A stretch of DNA of 64,000 nt from assembly GCA_902464405.1 (NCBI GenBank), contig CABQJD010000005.1, positions 1 through 64,000 of the forward strand. The letters are read 5' to 3'. The DNA is from an uncultured Actinomycetaceae bacterium. GTDB taxonomy: Bacteria > Actinomycetota > Actinomycetes > Actinomycetales > Actinomycetaceae. Shown piece after piece: positions 8,413 to 15,677 of this stretch (position 1 is its first letter; each line of letters opens with the position of its first letter). Below the pieces are notes generated by a model. That model did not search any database, was not told the origin of the DNA, and saw only the letters and a program-made list of their open reading frames with translations. The position numbers and the translations under genes were made by a program.

Positions 8413-9708
8413 GTGGCAACAATTGAAGCAGTAATTTCGCGTGAAATTCTCGATTCTCGTGGCAACCCAACAGTTGAGGTGGAGGTGCTTCTCGACGATG
8501 GCGTCTTCGCCCGTGCAGAGGTTCCATCTGGTGCTTCTACTGGCGCATTCGAAGCTAATGAGCGTCGCGACGGCGATAAGAGCCGCTATCTTGGCAAAGG
8601 CACTCAAGATGCAGTGAACGCAGTGATGGAAGAGATCGAGCCAGAAATCATCGGCATGGACGCTGCCGAACAGCGCTATATCGATCAGACTTTGCTGGAG
8701 CTCGACGGCACGAAAAACAAAGGTAAGCTTGGCGCAAACGCTATTCTCGGTGTCTCGCTCGCAGTTGCTAAAGCTGCTGCAGAGAGCGCTGGTTTGCCGC
8801 TCTACCAGTATCTTGGTGGGCCAAATGCGCACGTGCTTCCAGTTCCAATGATGAACATTCTCAACGGTGGTTCCCATGCGGATTCCAACGTTGATATTCA
8901 GGAATTTATGATTGCTCCTATCGGCGCGCCAACTTTCCGTGAGGCAGTGCGCTGGGGTGCAGAGGTGTATCACTCCCTTAAGGCAGTGCTTAAGGAGCGC
9001 GGGCTTTCCACAGGTCTTGGTGACGAAGGTGGCTTTGCTCCAAATCTCGATTCCAACGCTGAAGCTCTCGATCTCATCTGTGAAGCCATCGAAAAGGCTG
9101 GCTTGAAGCCAGGTGAAGATGTGGCTCTTGCGCTCGATGTGGCATCTACAGAGTTCTTCAAAGATGGCAAGTATCAGTTCGAGGGCGAACTTCGCGACAC
9201 TGATTACATGGTGAAGTATTACGACGAACTCGTGGCTAAATATCCTATCGTTTCCATCGAAGATCCGCTATCGGAAGATGAGTGGGATGCATGGGTTGCT
9301 CTCACGAAGCATATTGGTGATCGCGTGCAGCTCGTAGGTGACGACCTCTTCGTGACTAACCCAGAGCGTTTGGATAAAGGTATTGAGCTTGGTGCAGCTA
9401 ATGCTCTGCTCGTGAAAGTAAATCAGATTGGTTCGCTCACAGAGACGCTCGAAGCTGTTGAAGCTGCTCACCGTGCAGGCTATAAGAGCATGACTTCTCA
9501 CCGTTCTGGCGAGACCGAAGATACCACTATCGCTGATCTCGCAGTTGCCACCAACTCTGGGCAGATCAAGACTGGTGCTCCAGCTCGCGGAGAGCGCGTA
9601 AACAAGTACAACCAGCTCATGCGCATTGAGGAAGAGCTCGGCGATGCTGCAGTATATGCAGGGCGTTCTGCTTTCCCTCGTTTCAAGAAGTGCGCATGCA
9701 CAAAGTGA
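8413..9708 (+). CDS. eno: Enolase
   Basis: Enolase interconverts 2-phosphoglycerate and phosphoenolpyruvate in glycolysis. The 431-residue length is typical. Visible signatures are REILDSRGNPTVEVEV at the N-terminus, SGASTGAFEANERRDGD, the catalytic acid region GDEGGFAPNL, metal ligands in ALDVASTEF, SIEDPLSEDEWD and VGDDLFVTN, and the enolase signature LLVKVNQIGSLTET followed by SHRSGETEDTTIADLAVA. The start is GTG at 8413 with AAGGAG ten bases upstream. A TAGAAT box at 8371-8376 is a plausible -10, but I see no matching -35. A very strong hairpin ends the transcript. Confidence 0.98.
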   Translation: MATIEAVISREILDSRGNPTVEVEVLLDDGVFARAEVPSGASTGAFEANERRDGDKSRYLGKGTQDAVNAVMEEIEPEIIGMDAAEQRYIDQTLLELDGTKNKGKLGANAILGVSLAVAKAAAESAGLPLYQYLGGPNAHVLPVPMMNILNGGSHADSNVDIQEFMIAPIGAPTFREAVRWGAEVYHSLKAVLKERGLSTGLGDEGGFAPNLDSNAEALDLICEAIEKAGLKPGEDVALALDVASTEFFKDGKYQFEGELRDTDYMVKYYDELVAKYPIVSIEDPLSEDEWDAWVALTKHIGDRVQLVGDDLFVTNPERLDKGIELGAANALLVKVNQIGSLTETLEAVEAAHRAGYKSMTSHRSGETEDTTIADLAVATNSGQIKTGAPARGERVNKYNQLMRIEEELGDAAVYAGRSAFPRFKKCACTK

Positions 9709-9754
9709 CTTTTCAGCTAGTTTGATAGCTGGCTAGACTGGCACTCACAACTAT

Positions 9755-9800
9755 AGCGGCGGTTTATTAACAATATATGTTGGTAAACCGCCGCTTTTCT
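9755..9800 (+). terminator. Strong rho-independent terminator after eno
   Basis: The arm AGCGGCGGTTTA (9755-9766) pairs with TAAACCGCCGCT (9784-9795). Six more pairs continue inside (9767-9772 with 9778-9783, two of them G-T), giving an 18-bp stem with a 5-base loop. CTTTTCTTA follows on the plus strand. It separates eno from the minus-strand cassette. Confidence 0.93.
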
Positions 9801-9847
9801 TATGTGCTGTCGATTAGTTGGGCGTGCGTCAATTAGTCGCTGGTCTG

Positions 9848-10138
9848 TCAATTAGTCGGGTTCAGCATGATGATAATAAGCAGCACGATTAATAAAATTA
9901 CAGCGGAAATTGAAGAAAATAAGAGAAGTCGTTTTTGGCTAGGAGTTAAATCCCTTTGGGGCTGCCGAGGGATAGCAAATGCGATGAAAGCGAGCAATAA
10001 AAATTCGATACCCCATGCCCATGCTGGTATGTGAATTTCTTTGATTGTAAACATAATGGCATGAATTAAGGTAAAAGTAGCGCTTAAAGCTGCAGATTCA
10101 CTCAATCTGATGAGCTTATTTTTTGACGAGAATTGCAT
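9848..10138 (-). CDS. 96-aa multi-spanning membrane protein, immunity-type candidate
   Basis: I do not recognise a named family. The protein has three hydrophobic segments, at about residues 13-35, 41-58 and 68-93. The loop between the second and third is charged (RQPQRDLTPSQKR) and there is a short basic N-terminus. Small membrane proteins of this shape directly downstream of a Cys/Gly-rich peptide are typical of bacteriocin immunity proteins, so that role is inferred from context only. The ATG at 10138 lies 7 bases after a run of ten G on this strand, which appears to serve as the ribosome binding site. Base composition is AT-richer than eno and ftsB-like neighbours, consistent with a transferred cassette. 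Confidence 0.6.
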   Translation of the reverse strand: MQFSSKNKLIRLSESAALSATFTLIHAIMFTIKEIHIPAWAWGIEFLLLAFIAFAIPRQPQRDLTPSQKRLLLFSSISAVILLIVLLIIIMLNPTN

Positions 10139-10145
10139 TATTGCT

Positions 10146-10155
10146 CCCCCCCCCC
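10146..10155 (-). repeat. Poly-G tract (10 G on the minus strand)
   Basis: Ten C on the plus strand, so ten G in the mRNA sense. The tract begins inside the TAG stop of the bacteriocin-like frame and ends 7 bases before the ATG of the membrane protein. Slippage would change the Shine-Dalgarno spacing, not the coding frame. It is also a place where sequencing errors are likely. Confidence 0.9.
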
Positions 10156-10375
10156 TAGCATGAGATTGCAGTACCGATTGCTCCGCCTGCGGCGCTGCAA
10201 GCAAAACCTGTAATTCCACCAGTTGCAACTCCAGCAGGAACGCACACAAGACCAGACCAAGCAAGCGTCCATCCCCATGCTACCCATTTATTTGCGCAAC
10301 CATACTTGACCGAGCTAGCATCGCGATCGTTTTCATGAAGTGTGGCATAGGTGTAATAGTTTTGATAATGTTCAT
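10155..10375 (-). pseudogene. Bacteriocin-like Cys/Gly-rich peptide, frame disrupted by one base
   Basis: The only good start, ATG at 10375, opens a frame that stops after 31 residues. In the -1 frame, with no start codon of its own, lies a convincing core ending in KYGCANKWVAWGW, then GLVCVPAGVATGGITGFAC and SAAGGAIGTAISC before TAG at 10155. Supplying one base, for instance in the AAAA run (10360-10363), joins MNIIK to that frame and gives a 73-residue precursor with four Cys (27, 45, 60, 73), a polar leader containing HENDRDASS, and a hydrophobic Gly/Ala-rich C-terminus with small-residue repeats. This resembles class II or circular bacteriocins in style, but I cannot assign a family. It may be a real frameshift, a programmed event or a sequencing error. 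Confidence 0.6.
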
Positions 10376-10400
10376 TTTTTCTTCTTTGATGGTATTTAGG

Positions 10401-10456
10401 ATTATGACATTTTCAGACTATAGGTCACTAAAACTATGTACATCACCCTAAAGTAT
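10401..10456 (-). promoter_or_regulatory. Putative promoter with direct repeats for the peptide/immunity cassette
   Basis: On the minus strand GTGACC (10428-10423) and CATAAT (10406-10401) are spaced 16 bases and resemble -35/-10 boxes, placing the start of transcription about 20 bases before ATG 10375. Two related sequences, ATACTTTAG (10456-10448) and ATAGTTTTAG (10437-10428), lie one every 20 bases and abut the -35. That geometry is known for LytTR-type activators of bacteriocin genes, but no such regulator is in the window. Confidence 0.35.
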
Positions 10457-10707
10457 CCCTCAATAGGGGGAGGTAGTTTGAAATACTTAAGGCAATAGTG
10501 TTGATCTCTAGCGTATAGAAATTGAGACAACTATCAAGAATTTCTTCCGTATGAAATCGTATTTCTTTCATTGCGAATACTTGCGGATATCTTAAGCGTA
10601 TGTTTATACGTTGATTTTTCTTTTATCTACGAAGCCGTATTTGAGATTCTTTACGCGCCTGCGTGCCAGATCTGCGCACAAACGCCGAAAGGAATAAAAT
10701 AGCGCAT
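10457..10707 (+). other. Leader/promoter region of the FtsB-like gene
   Basis: With the peptide promoter to its left this is AT-rich sequence without a gene. A small hairpin (CGTAT-GTTT-ATACG, 10597-10610) followed by a T-rich run could be a weak terminator or leader structure. A GTG at 10663 in frame with the downstream gene lacks a Shine-Dalgarno. Confidence 0.3.
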
Positions 10708-11784
10708 ATGAGTTCACGCCGACCGCCACAGCCTCGCCCGCATCGTCCGAGCGAGAAGTCTGCTATACGCAGGCGTGATACTCAACCTGCACATTCTGGT
10801 AGCTCTTACGATCGTGGATCTTCAACGCGAAAGCAAGGTGAATCGTCACGCTTAGTTTCTTCTGATCGTCACGATATAAGCAAAGCTTTGCATGCACAAA
10901 GAGAAACTGCACGTGAGCAAAAGGAAAACTCGCGGCTGAAGCGAGAAACTCCTCATGATCAGAGGAAAGCGTCTGATTTTGAGGCAAATCGTCAAGGCAT
11001 AGACCGCACAAAAATCCGATCTATCCTGCGCATGCTTCAGCAGCGATTGCCCAAAAAAAGCAGTTCAGATATGCAAGATGCGTCATCTCGTACGCCAGCT
11101 GGTAAGATCAATAAACCTAGCAATACGAGCGCCACTCTTTGGTCGATATCTCAACGGAAGCTGCGAGAGGATACGTTTTTTCAGCAGCAGGCTGCGCTTC
11201 CTAATAAATTTTCTGCGCGCACTGCCCCAGATTGGAAACTCGTGTGGGAAGGGCAAAATCGTACTCACCAGATATCTGTGCACATGATTGCGATTATCGG
11301 GTTTGCGGCATTGGCAGCTCTAATCATCGTCACTCCTTTGTCTAGTTTTATTGCCCAGCAAGAGCAGATTCGTTCGCTTAGTGCAGAGCTTGAAAATCGG
11401 CAGAAGCATATTTCTGAGCTTGAACAATCGATTGCTCTATGGAATGATCCTGATTACGTGCGAGCTCAGGCGCGTGATCGCCTAGGCTACGTGATGCCAG
11501 GAGAAACGCTGTATATCGTTTCTGGCGGTGCAGATGATCCAGCAAAAGCAGCGCAGAAAAAAATCGATCAAGCAAATAATGAGCGCCGCGCAATCACTCC
11601 GTTTTACGTGACGATGTGGGATTCGATTTCGATTGCAGGAAAAGCAGCTAATGAGGGAAATCCTCAAAACGTGCCTGTGCTTAATAAAGATGAAGGAAAT
11701 CGAGATTCTGATAAGCAAGGCGTGGATAAGCAAACTGAATCTGGCGAAAATTCAGGAAATGAAGAAGCTGATAATCAAGATTAA
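10708..11784 (+). CDS. FtsB/DivIC-type septum formation initiator with long basic N-terminus
   Basis: The 358-residue protein is much longer than classical FtsB (about 100 residues). The first 200 residues are Arg/Ser/Gln-rich and probably disordered in the cytoplasm. One membrane helix follows (HMIAIIGFAALAALIIVTPL, about residues 206-225). Next comes a short coiled coil (QEQIRSLSAELENRQKHISELEQSI) and the conserved DivIC end, WNDPDYVRAQARDRLGYVMPGE. The acidic tail is outside the membrane. It sits at the conserved actinobacterial place between eno and DUF501. ATG 10708 follows AAAGGA at rather long spacing; GTG 10663 is the alternative. Role: divisome assembly with FtsL/FtsQ, by family. Confidence 0.86.
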   Translation: MSSRRPPQPRPHRPSEKSAIRRRDTQPAHSGSSYDRGSSTRKQGESSRLVSSDRHDISKALHAQRETAREQKENSRLKRETPHDQRKASDFEANRQGIDRTKIRSILRMLQQRLPKKSSSDMQDASSRTPAGKINKPSNTSATLWSISQRKLREDTFFQQQAALPNKFSARTAPDWKLVWEGQNRTHQISVHMIAIIGFAALAALIIVTPLSSFIAQQEQIRSLSAELENRQKHISELEQSIALWNDPDYVRAQARDRLGYVMPGETLYIVSGGADDPAKAAQKKIDQANNERRAITPFYVTMWDSISIAGKAANEGNPQNVPVLNKDEGNRDSDKQGVDKQTESGENSGNEEADNQD

Positions 11785-11872
11785 GTTGATAAAAACGCAA
11801 GACTGATGAGGCTAGAGGCGCGAATGATGATCGTGCAAATATGCAGTAGCGTGATATGTGAAGGGTGGAAGT

Positions 11873-12454
11873 GTGAAGAGGCTTAGAGCTGAAGATCTGG
11901 AATCTGTTGAAAAAGTGCCGCTTGAAATTCTGCGTAAAGTAGCGGTGAACGCCTCAGAGATTCGTGAGGGGGATATCGAGACGCTTGCTAAGCAGTTAGG
12001 GCGGTTTCCGCGCGGTTTGGTTGGTATTGGAGCGCGTTGCGGGTGCGGTCGCCCAGCAGTGACGATCACGTATCCTCGCCTCCCAAACGGAGAGCCGTTT
12101 CCTACTCTTTTTTACCTCTCACTGCCGTGGCTTATCCGTGAAATCTCTCATATCGAGAGTTCAGGAGGTATGCAGCCGTTCAACGAAGCCTTGCAAAAAA
12201 ATAGCGATGCTTATAACGAAGAGTTGGCTGAAAATCATCGGCGCGCACACCTTAGCTATGTAGAGCGTAGAAATTTGCTTGCTGACGTACCTGAAATAGC
12301 GGGTCGCAGTGCTGGCGGTATGCCTGACCGTGTGAAGTGCCTTCATGCACTGGCTGGTTTCGCTCTTGCTGCTGGTGAAGGCGTGACGGCTGTGGGAGAT
12401 GAAGCATTGCTTTTAGCTGGCTGGGCGCCTGGTGCGTGCCGATGTGATAAATAG
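11873..12454 (+). CDS. DUF501 domain protein
   Basis: This 193-residue protein belongs to the actinobacterial DUF501 family, always found between the FtsB-like gene and ppx. The core is LGRFPRGLVGIGARCGCGRPAV (split over about residues 40-60) and GEPFPTLFYLSLP, with a later DRVKCLHALAGFALA motif and two paired cysteines (CGCG). Function is unknown. I chose GTG 11873 because GGTGGAAG precedes it; GTG 11858 is in frame and possible. Its end lies 85 bases before the chosen start of the ppx-like gene. Confidence 0.9.
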   Translation: MKRLRAEDLESVEKVPLEILRKVAVNASEIREGDIETLAKQLGRFPRGLVGIGARCGCGRPAVTITYPRLPNGEPFPTLFYLSLPWLIREISHIESSGGMQPFNEALQKNSDAYNEELAENHRRAHLSYVERRNLLADVPEIAGRSAGGMPDRVKCLHALAGFALAAGEGVTAVGDEALLLAGWAPGACRCDK

Positions 12455-12539
12455 TGTTTTAATAGCGCTTCAGAGTATAAGCAATTTGTGCGTGAGCATT
12501 TTTTCATTTTTTACCCAAGGGGTGTGGCAGAGTAGAGCT

Positions 12540-13535
12540 ATGAGAGTTGCTGGAATTGACTGTGGAACGAATACGATTCGATTGCTTGTTGCTGACGTGC
12601 CTGAAAACGTTGTGTCTGGTGCGCCAATTTTGTGCGATATCGTGCGCACAATGCAGGTGGTGAGGCTTGGGCAAGGAGTCGATCGCACTGGGCGTTTCGA
12701 TGAGAAAGCATTGGAACGCACACTCGCAATGGTTCGAGAATATGGGCAGATATGCAAAGAGAAAGGCGTGGAATCGCTGCGTTTTGCGGCGACGAGTGCC
12801 ACGAGAGATGCGCAGAATCGTCAAGAATTTATTGATGCTGTTGTGTGCGAGCTTGGCGTAGAGCCGCAAGTGCTCACTGGAGAGCAAGAAGCTCATACGA
12901 GTTTTACAGGTGCGATTTCTGCAATGAATACAGGGGGCTTGTGCACTGTTGAATCACCACTGCTTGCAATTGATTTAGGCGGCGGCAGTACGGAACTTGT
13001 GCTCGGCACAGCTGAGGGGGAAATTCTCAGTTCATATTCGATGAACGTAGGCTCGGTGCGTATGCGTGAGCGAAGATTGCATTCCGATCCGCCCACGAGC
13101 GAAGAAATAAATAAGGCTCGTCAAGACGTGCAAGATTATCTGGATCGCGCTGAAAAATATGTGGATCTTGGGCAGGCCCGCGGCGTGATCGGTCTTGCAG
13201 GCACTGTGACGACTCTTGTAGCTAAAGCGCTTGAACTGCCGAATTATCAGCCAGAGCGTATACATGGAATGGTATTGACTATCCCTGAGGTAGATCGCGT
13301 GTGCGAGTGGTTTATGAATAGCTCAGTTGCTCAGCACGCTGATCTGGGATTTATGGCTCCTGGTCGTGCAGATGTGATTGGCGCAGGTGCTCTTGTGTGG
13401 CAGGAAGTTGTGCATCGAATTGTGCAGCGTACACGCGAGGCTGGGCATGAGCTGCAATCAGTCGTCACGAGTGAACACGATATTCTCGATGGCTTGGCTC
13501 TTTGGGCTGCGCGAGAGCCTCAATCTCTGGCATAA
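12540..13535 (+). CDS. Ppx/GppA family exopolyphosphatase / pppGpp phosphohydrolase
   Basis: The 331-residue protein has the actin-like ATPase fold of Ppx/GppA: phosphate 1 motif GIDCGTNTIRLLVAD at the N-terminus, a conserved TSATRDAQNRQEF, the second phosphate motif LAIDLGGGSTELVLG (about 140), and adenosine-type motif VIGLAGTVTTL. The short form without C-terminal HD domain is the usual actinobacterial exopolyphosphatase. The upstream in-frame extension to 12432 overlaps DUF501 and does not look like this family, so ATG 12540 is preferred. Substrate (polyphosphate or pppGpp) cannot be settled from sequence. Confidence 0.92.
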   Translation: MRVAGIDCGTNTIRLLVADVPENVVSGAPILCDIVRTMQVVRLGQGVDRTGRFDEKALERTLAMVREYGQICKEKGVESLRFAATSATRDAQNRQEFIDAVVCELGVEPQVLTGEQEAHTSFTGAISAMNTGGLCTVESPLLAIDLGGGSTELVLGTAEGEILSSYSMNVGSVRMRERRLHSDPPTSEEINKARQDVQDYLDRAEKYVDLGQARGVIGLAGTVTTLVAKALELPNYQPERIHGMVLTIPEVDRVCEWFMNSSVAQHADLGFMAPGRADVIGAGALVWQEVVHRIVQRTREAGHELQSVVTSEHDILDGLALWAAREPQSLA

Positions 13536-13682
13536 AAGCGTTAAGTTTTACTAACGTGAGATGCGTTGTATCAATGCTTATTCGTTTTTGTGAAGCTCAG
13601 TAATTTTCCACAAACGCTTCCAAGCAGATAAACTTAGAGAGCAGCGCATCAGAAGCGTTAGTTTTTTCTCACATTGGGCGGT
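13536..13682 (+). other. Gap after ppx
   Basis: No gene is supported. A weak inverted repeat (CGTTA...TAACG near 13538-13556) follows the ppx stop and could contribute to termination, but has no clear T run. Together with the tRNA and the pseudo-tRNA this belongs to a protein-free stretch of about 670 bases. Confidence 0.3.
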
Positions 13683-13765
13683 GCTTCCATCGCCTGATTG
13701 GCAGATGCAGCAGACTTAAAATCTGCAAATCTTCCAAGTGTGGGTTCGAGCCGCGCATCGAGAAG
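13683..13765 (+). pseudogene. Degenerate copy of the TAA-anticodon tRNA
   Basis: GCTTCCATCGCC at 13683, the intact anticodon arm GCAGACTTAAAATCTGC, and AAGTGTGGGTTCGAG match the tRNA at 13936 nearly base for base. The variable region carries about seven extra bases. The 3' side of the T stem and the acceptor (GCGCATCGAGAAG) no longer pair with the 5' acceptor arm. It appears to be a broken duplicate about 250 bases upstream of the intact gene. Confidence 0.75.
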
Positions 13766-13935
13766 TTTTGATTCGAGAGCTTGCTCTTGGCATCAAAAGT
13801 GACGCTGATGCGCGCAACGATTGCATAGCGATTATTGCTGGCACTGGGAGCGCGCTCCTTTGTTGCGGTATAATATAATGTGTTCGAATGAATGCTAATA
13901 CAACTGAATAGAAAATTGTGTTCGCACGCATTCAT

Positions 13936-14009
13936 GCTCCCATAGCCCAATCGGCAGAGGCAGCAGACTTAAAATCTGCCAAGTGTGGGTTCGAGTCCCA
14001 CTGGGAGTA
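13936..14009 (+). tRNA. tRNA with anticodon TAA (nominal tRNA-Leu), short variable loop
   Basis: The acceptor arms GCTCCCA (13936-13942) and TGGGAGT (14002-14008, with one G-T pair) match. The anticodon stem GCAGA/TCTGC encloses CTTAAAA with anticodon TAA (13970-13972). The T arm is GTGGG-TTCGAGT-CCCAC. The variable loop is only five bases (13980-13984), so the molecule is class I in shape, whereas bacterial tRNA-Leu is normally class II with a long variable arm. The D stem pairs over three bases. Identity as Leu follows from the anticodon only. Confidence 0.85.
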
Positions 14010-14203
14010 CTAGCTGATTTTAGCTAATATTCAGCTCGTACATACCCCTTGTAGTTCCTCTTCGAGACGCGAAAATATGCAATAAGTCTCGTGAGATGTG
14101 GCGAATGCGTACGCAGGCATATATCTGTATTGCCTAGTAGACGTTCACTATGTTTGCAGTGATAACGAAGTAGTGTACATACTGATCGGAAAGAAGGATG
14201 TAT
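14010..14203 (+). other. Region between tRNA and antiporter gene
   Basis: No gene is supported. GGAAAGAAGG at 14188-14197 is the Shine-Dalgarno of the antiporter gene. Confidence 0.3.
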
Positions 14204-15625
14204 ATGGTATTTTATGCGTGGTCAATTATCCCGTTTGCCGCTATGTTGCTCGCAATTGCGGTTTTTCCTCTTGTACCAGCGCTGGCGCAAGTATGGGAAA
14301 AACGAGTGTTTCAGCTTGGACTTGCTCTTATCTTAGGTGTGCCTGTTGCGATCTGGATGGTTCTTGGCGGAGAAAGCGGATACGTCATTGAAAAACTCTG
14401 GGAGTACGCACAATTTATTATTTTGCTCTTTTCGCTTTTTGTGGTCTCTGGCGGTATTTTTCTTGCAGGCGATATTCGCGCAACGCCAAGAAATAATACG
14501 ATTTTTCTTGCAAGCGGGGCGGCTCTTGCGTCTTTCGTTGGCACGACAGGCGCGGCAATGCTCTTTATTCGCCCTGTGCTCAATACGAATAAAGAGCGTA
14601 CGCATAAAGCGCATACTGTACTCTTTCTGATTTTTACTGTGGCAAACTGTGGCGGTTTGCTCACTCCGCTTGGCGATCCGCCGCTTTTCTTAGGTTTTCT
14701 GCAAGGCGTTCCGTTTATGTGGACTTTCAATCTGTGGAAAGAGTGGCTTTTTGTAAATCTTCTTTTGCTCGTCACCTATTTCGCTTTGGATTGCAAATTC
14801 TATGCGAAGGAACCAAAAGCGGCAATTACAGCAGACGATACCGAACGGGAGCCTCTGGCTGTGCGTGGCGTGCTGAATTTCTTGTGGCTTGCCGTTATCG
14901 TCGTAACTGTTGCCATTGCTCCCTCAATTGATTTGCATGCCATCGAAGAAGGCACAGCAAGCATGGCGGCATTTCTTCCAATAAGAGAGCTGCTTATGCT
15001 CGCAGCTGCAGGCGCATCATATGCCACTACTCAAAAATCGGTGCGTTTTGGCGATAACGAGTTTACGTGGGGGCCAATCGCAGAAGTTGCTGCACTCTTT
15101 ATCGGTATTTTTATGACGATGATGCCAGCGCTCAAGTACCTTGCTCAGGTTGCTCCAAGTTTGCCACTCAATCGCGTCACCTTCTTCGCCTTTTCTGGAG
15201 GGCTTTCGTCTATGCTCGATAACGCCCCTACTTACCTTACGTTTTTCGAAATGGCAAAAACTCTGACGCTCGAAGGAGTAAACGTAGTGGCAGGTGTGCC
15301 AGAGCCGTATTTGATTGCGATCTCTACAGGGGCTGTATTCTGCGGAGCTATGACGTATATCGGCAATGGTCCAAATTTTATGGTGAAATCAGTGGCTGAT
15401 TCCCAAGGTGTGCATATGCCGAGTTTTGGCGGTTATATCGTGAGGGCACTGGAATATCTGTTGCCAGTTCTGATTGCGCAATGCTGCTTGTTTATTGCCG
15501 AATCGCTCACAGCGCGCATATGCGGCATACTCATCCTTGCTTTTGTGTTGGCACGCGCAGGATACTACGTGATACAGGCAAGAAAACTTGAAGCAGCTAA
15601 TCATGCTGCCAGTGTAAACAGCTAA
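14204..15625 (+). CDS. NhaD/citrate-transporter-like sodium:proton antiporter
   Basis: A 473-residue membrane protein with about a dozen hydrophobic segments. The ion-transporter-superfamily signature is seen in VGTTGAAMLFIRPVLNTN (about residues 100-117) and GGLLTPLGDPPLFLGFLQG (about 149-167), with the inverted second-half counterpart SSMLDNAPTYLTFFE and CGAMTYIGNGPNFMVKS. These loops are shared by NhaD-type Na+/H+ antiporters. The ATG at 14204 sits six bases after AAGG; the in-frame ATG at 14198 is too close to it. Likely role is sodium or pH homeostasis; other substrates of the superfamily cannot be excluded. Confidence 0.85.
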   Translation: MVFYAWSIIPFAAMLLAIAVFPLVPALAQVWEKRVFQLGLALILGVPVAIWMVLGGESGYVIEKLWEYAQFIILLFSLFVVSGGIFLAGDIRATPRNNTIFLASGAALASFVGTTGAAMLFIRPVLNTNKERTHKAHTVLFLIFTVANCGGLLTPLGDPPLFLGFLQGVPFMWTFNLWKEWLFVNLLLLVTYFALDCKFYAKEPKAAITADDTEREPLAVRGVLNFLWLAVIVVTVAIAPSIDLHAIEEGTASMAAFLPIRELLMLAAAGASYATTQKSVRFGDNEFTWGPIAEVAALFIGIFMTMMPALKYLAQVAPSLPLNRVTFFAFSGGLSSMLDNAPTYLTFFEMAKTLTLEGVNVVAGVPEPYLIAISTGAVFCGAMTYIGNGPNFMVKSVADSQGVHMPSFGGYIVRALEYLLPVLIAQCCLFIAESLTARICGILILAFVLARAGYYVIQARKLEAANHAASVNS

Positions 15626-15677
15626 TGAGGCGGTGGCGGCTAGGCTGGTGAGCTATGTGCAACGTTTGTTTCAAACG

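Noticed and set aside
10139..10264. N-terminal extension of the 96-aa membrane protein frame up to 10264
   Set aside because: It reads through the G tract in a frame out of phase with the Cys-rich peptide, has no ribosome binding site and gives a Leu/Gln-rich sequence without family features; ATG 10138 is better.
10355..10366. Programmed -1 slippery heptamer for the bacteriocin-like frame
   Set aside because: The sequence around CAAAACT does not fit X XXY YYZ and no downstream pseudoknot is obvious; a mutation or sequence error is simpler.
12432..12539. Upstream extension of the ppx-like gene
   Set aside because: It overlaps DUF501 and lacks the conserved Ppx start; the family motif GIDCGTNTIR should be right at the N-terminus.
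13776..13796. Hairpin CGAGAGC-TT-GCTCTTG between the pseudo-tRNA and the tRNA
   Set aside because: The stem has a G-T pair and an almost absent loop, with no T run; not convincing as a terminator.
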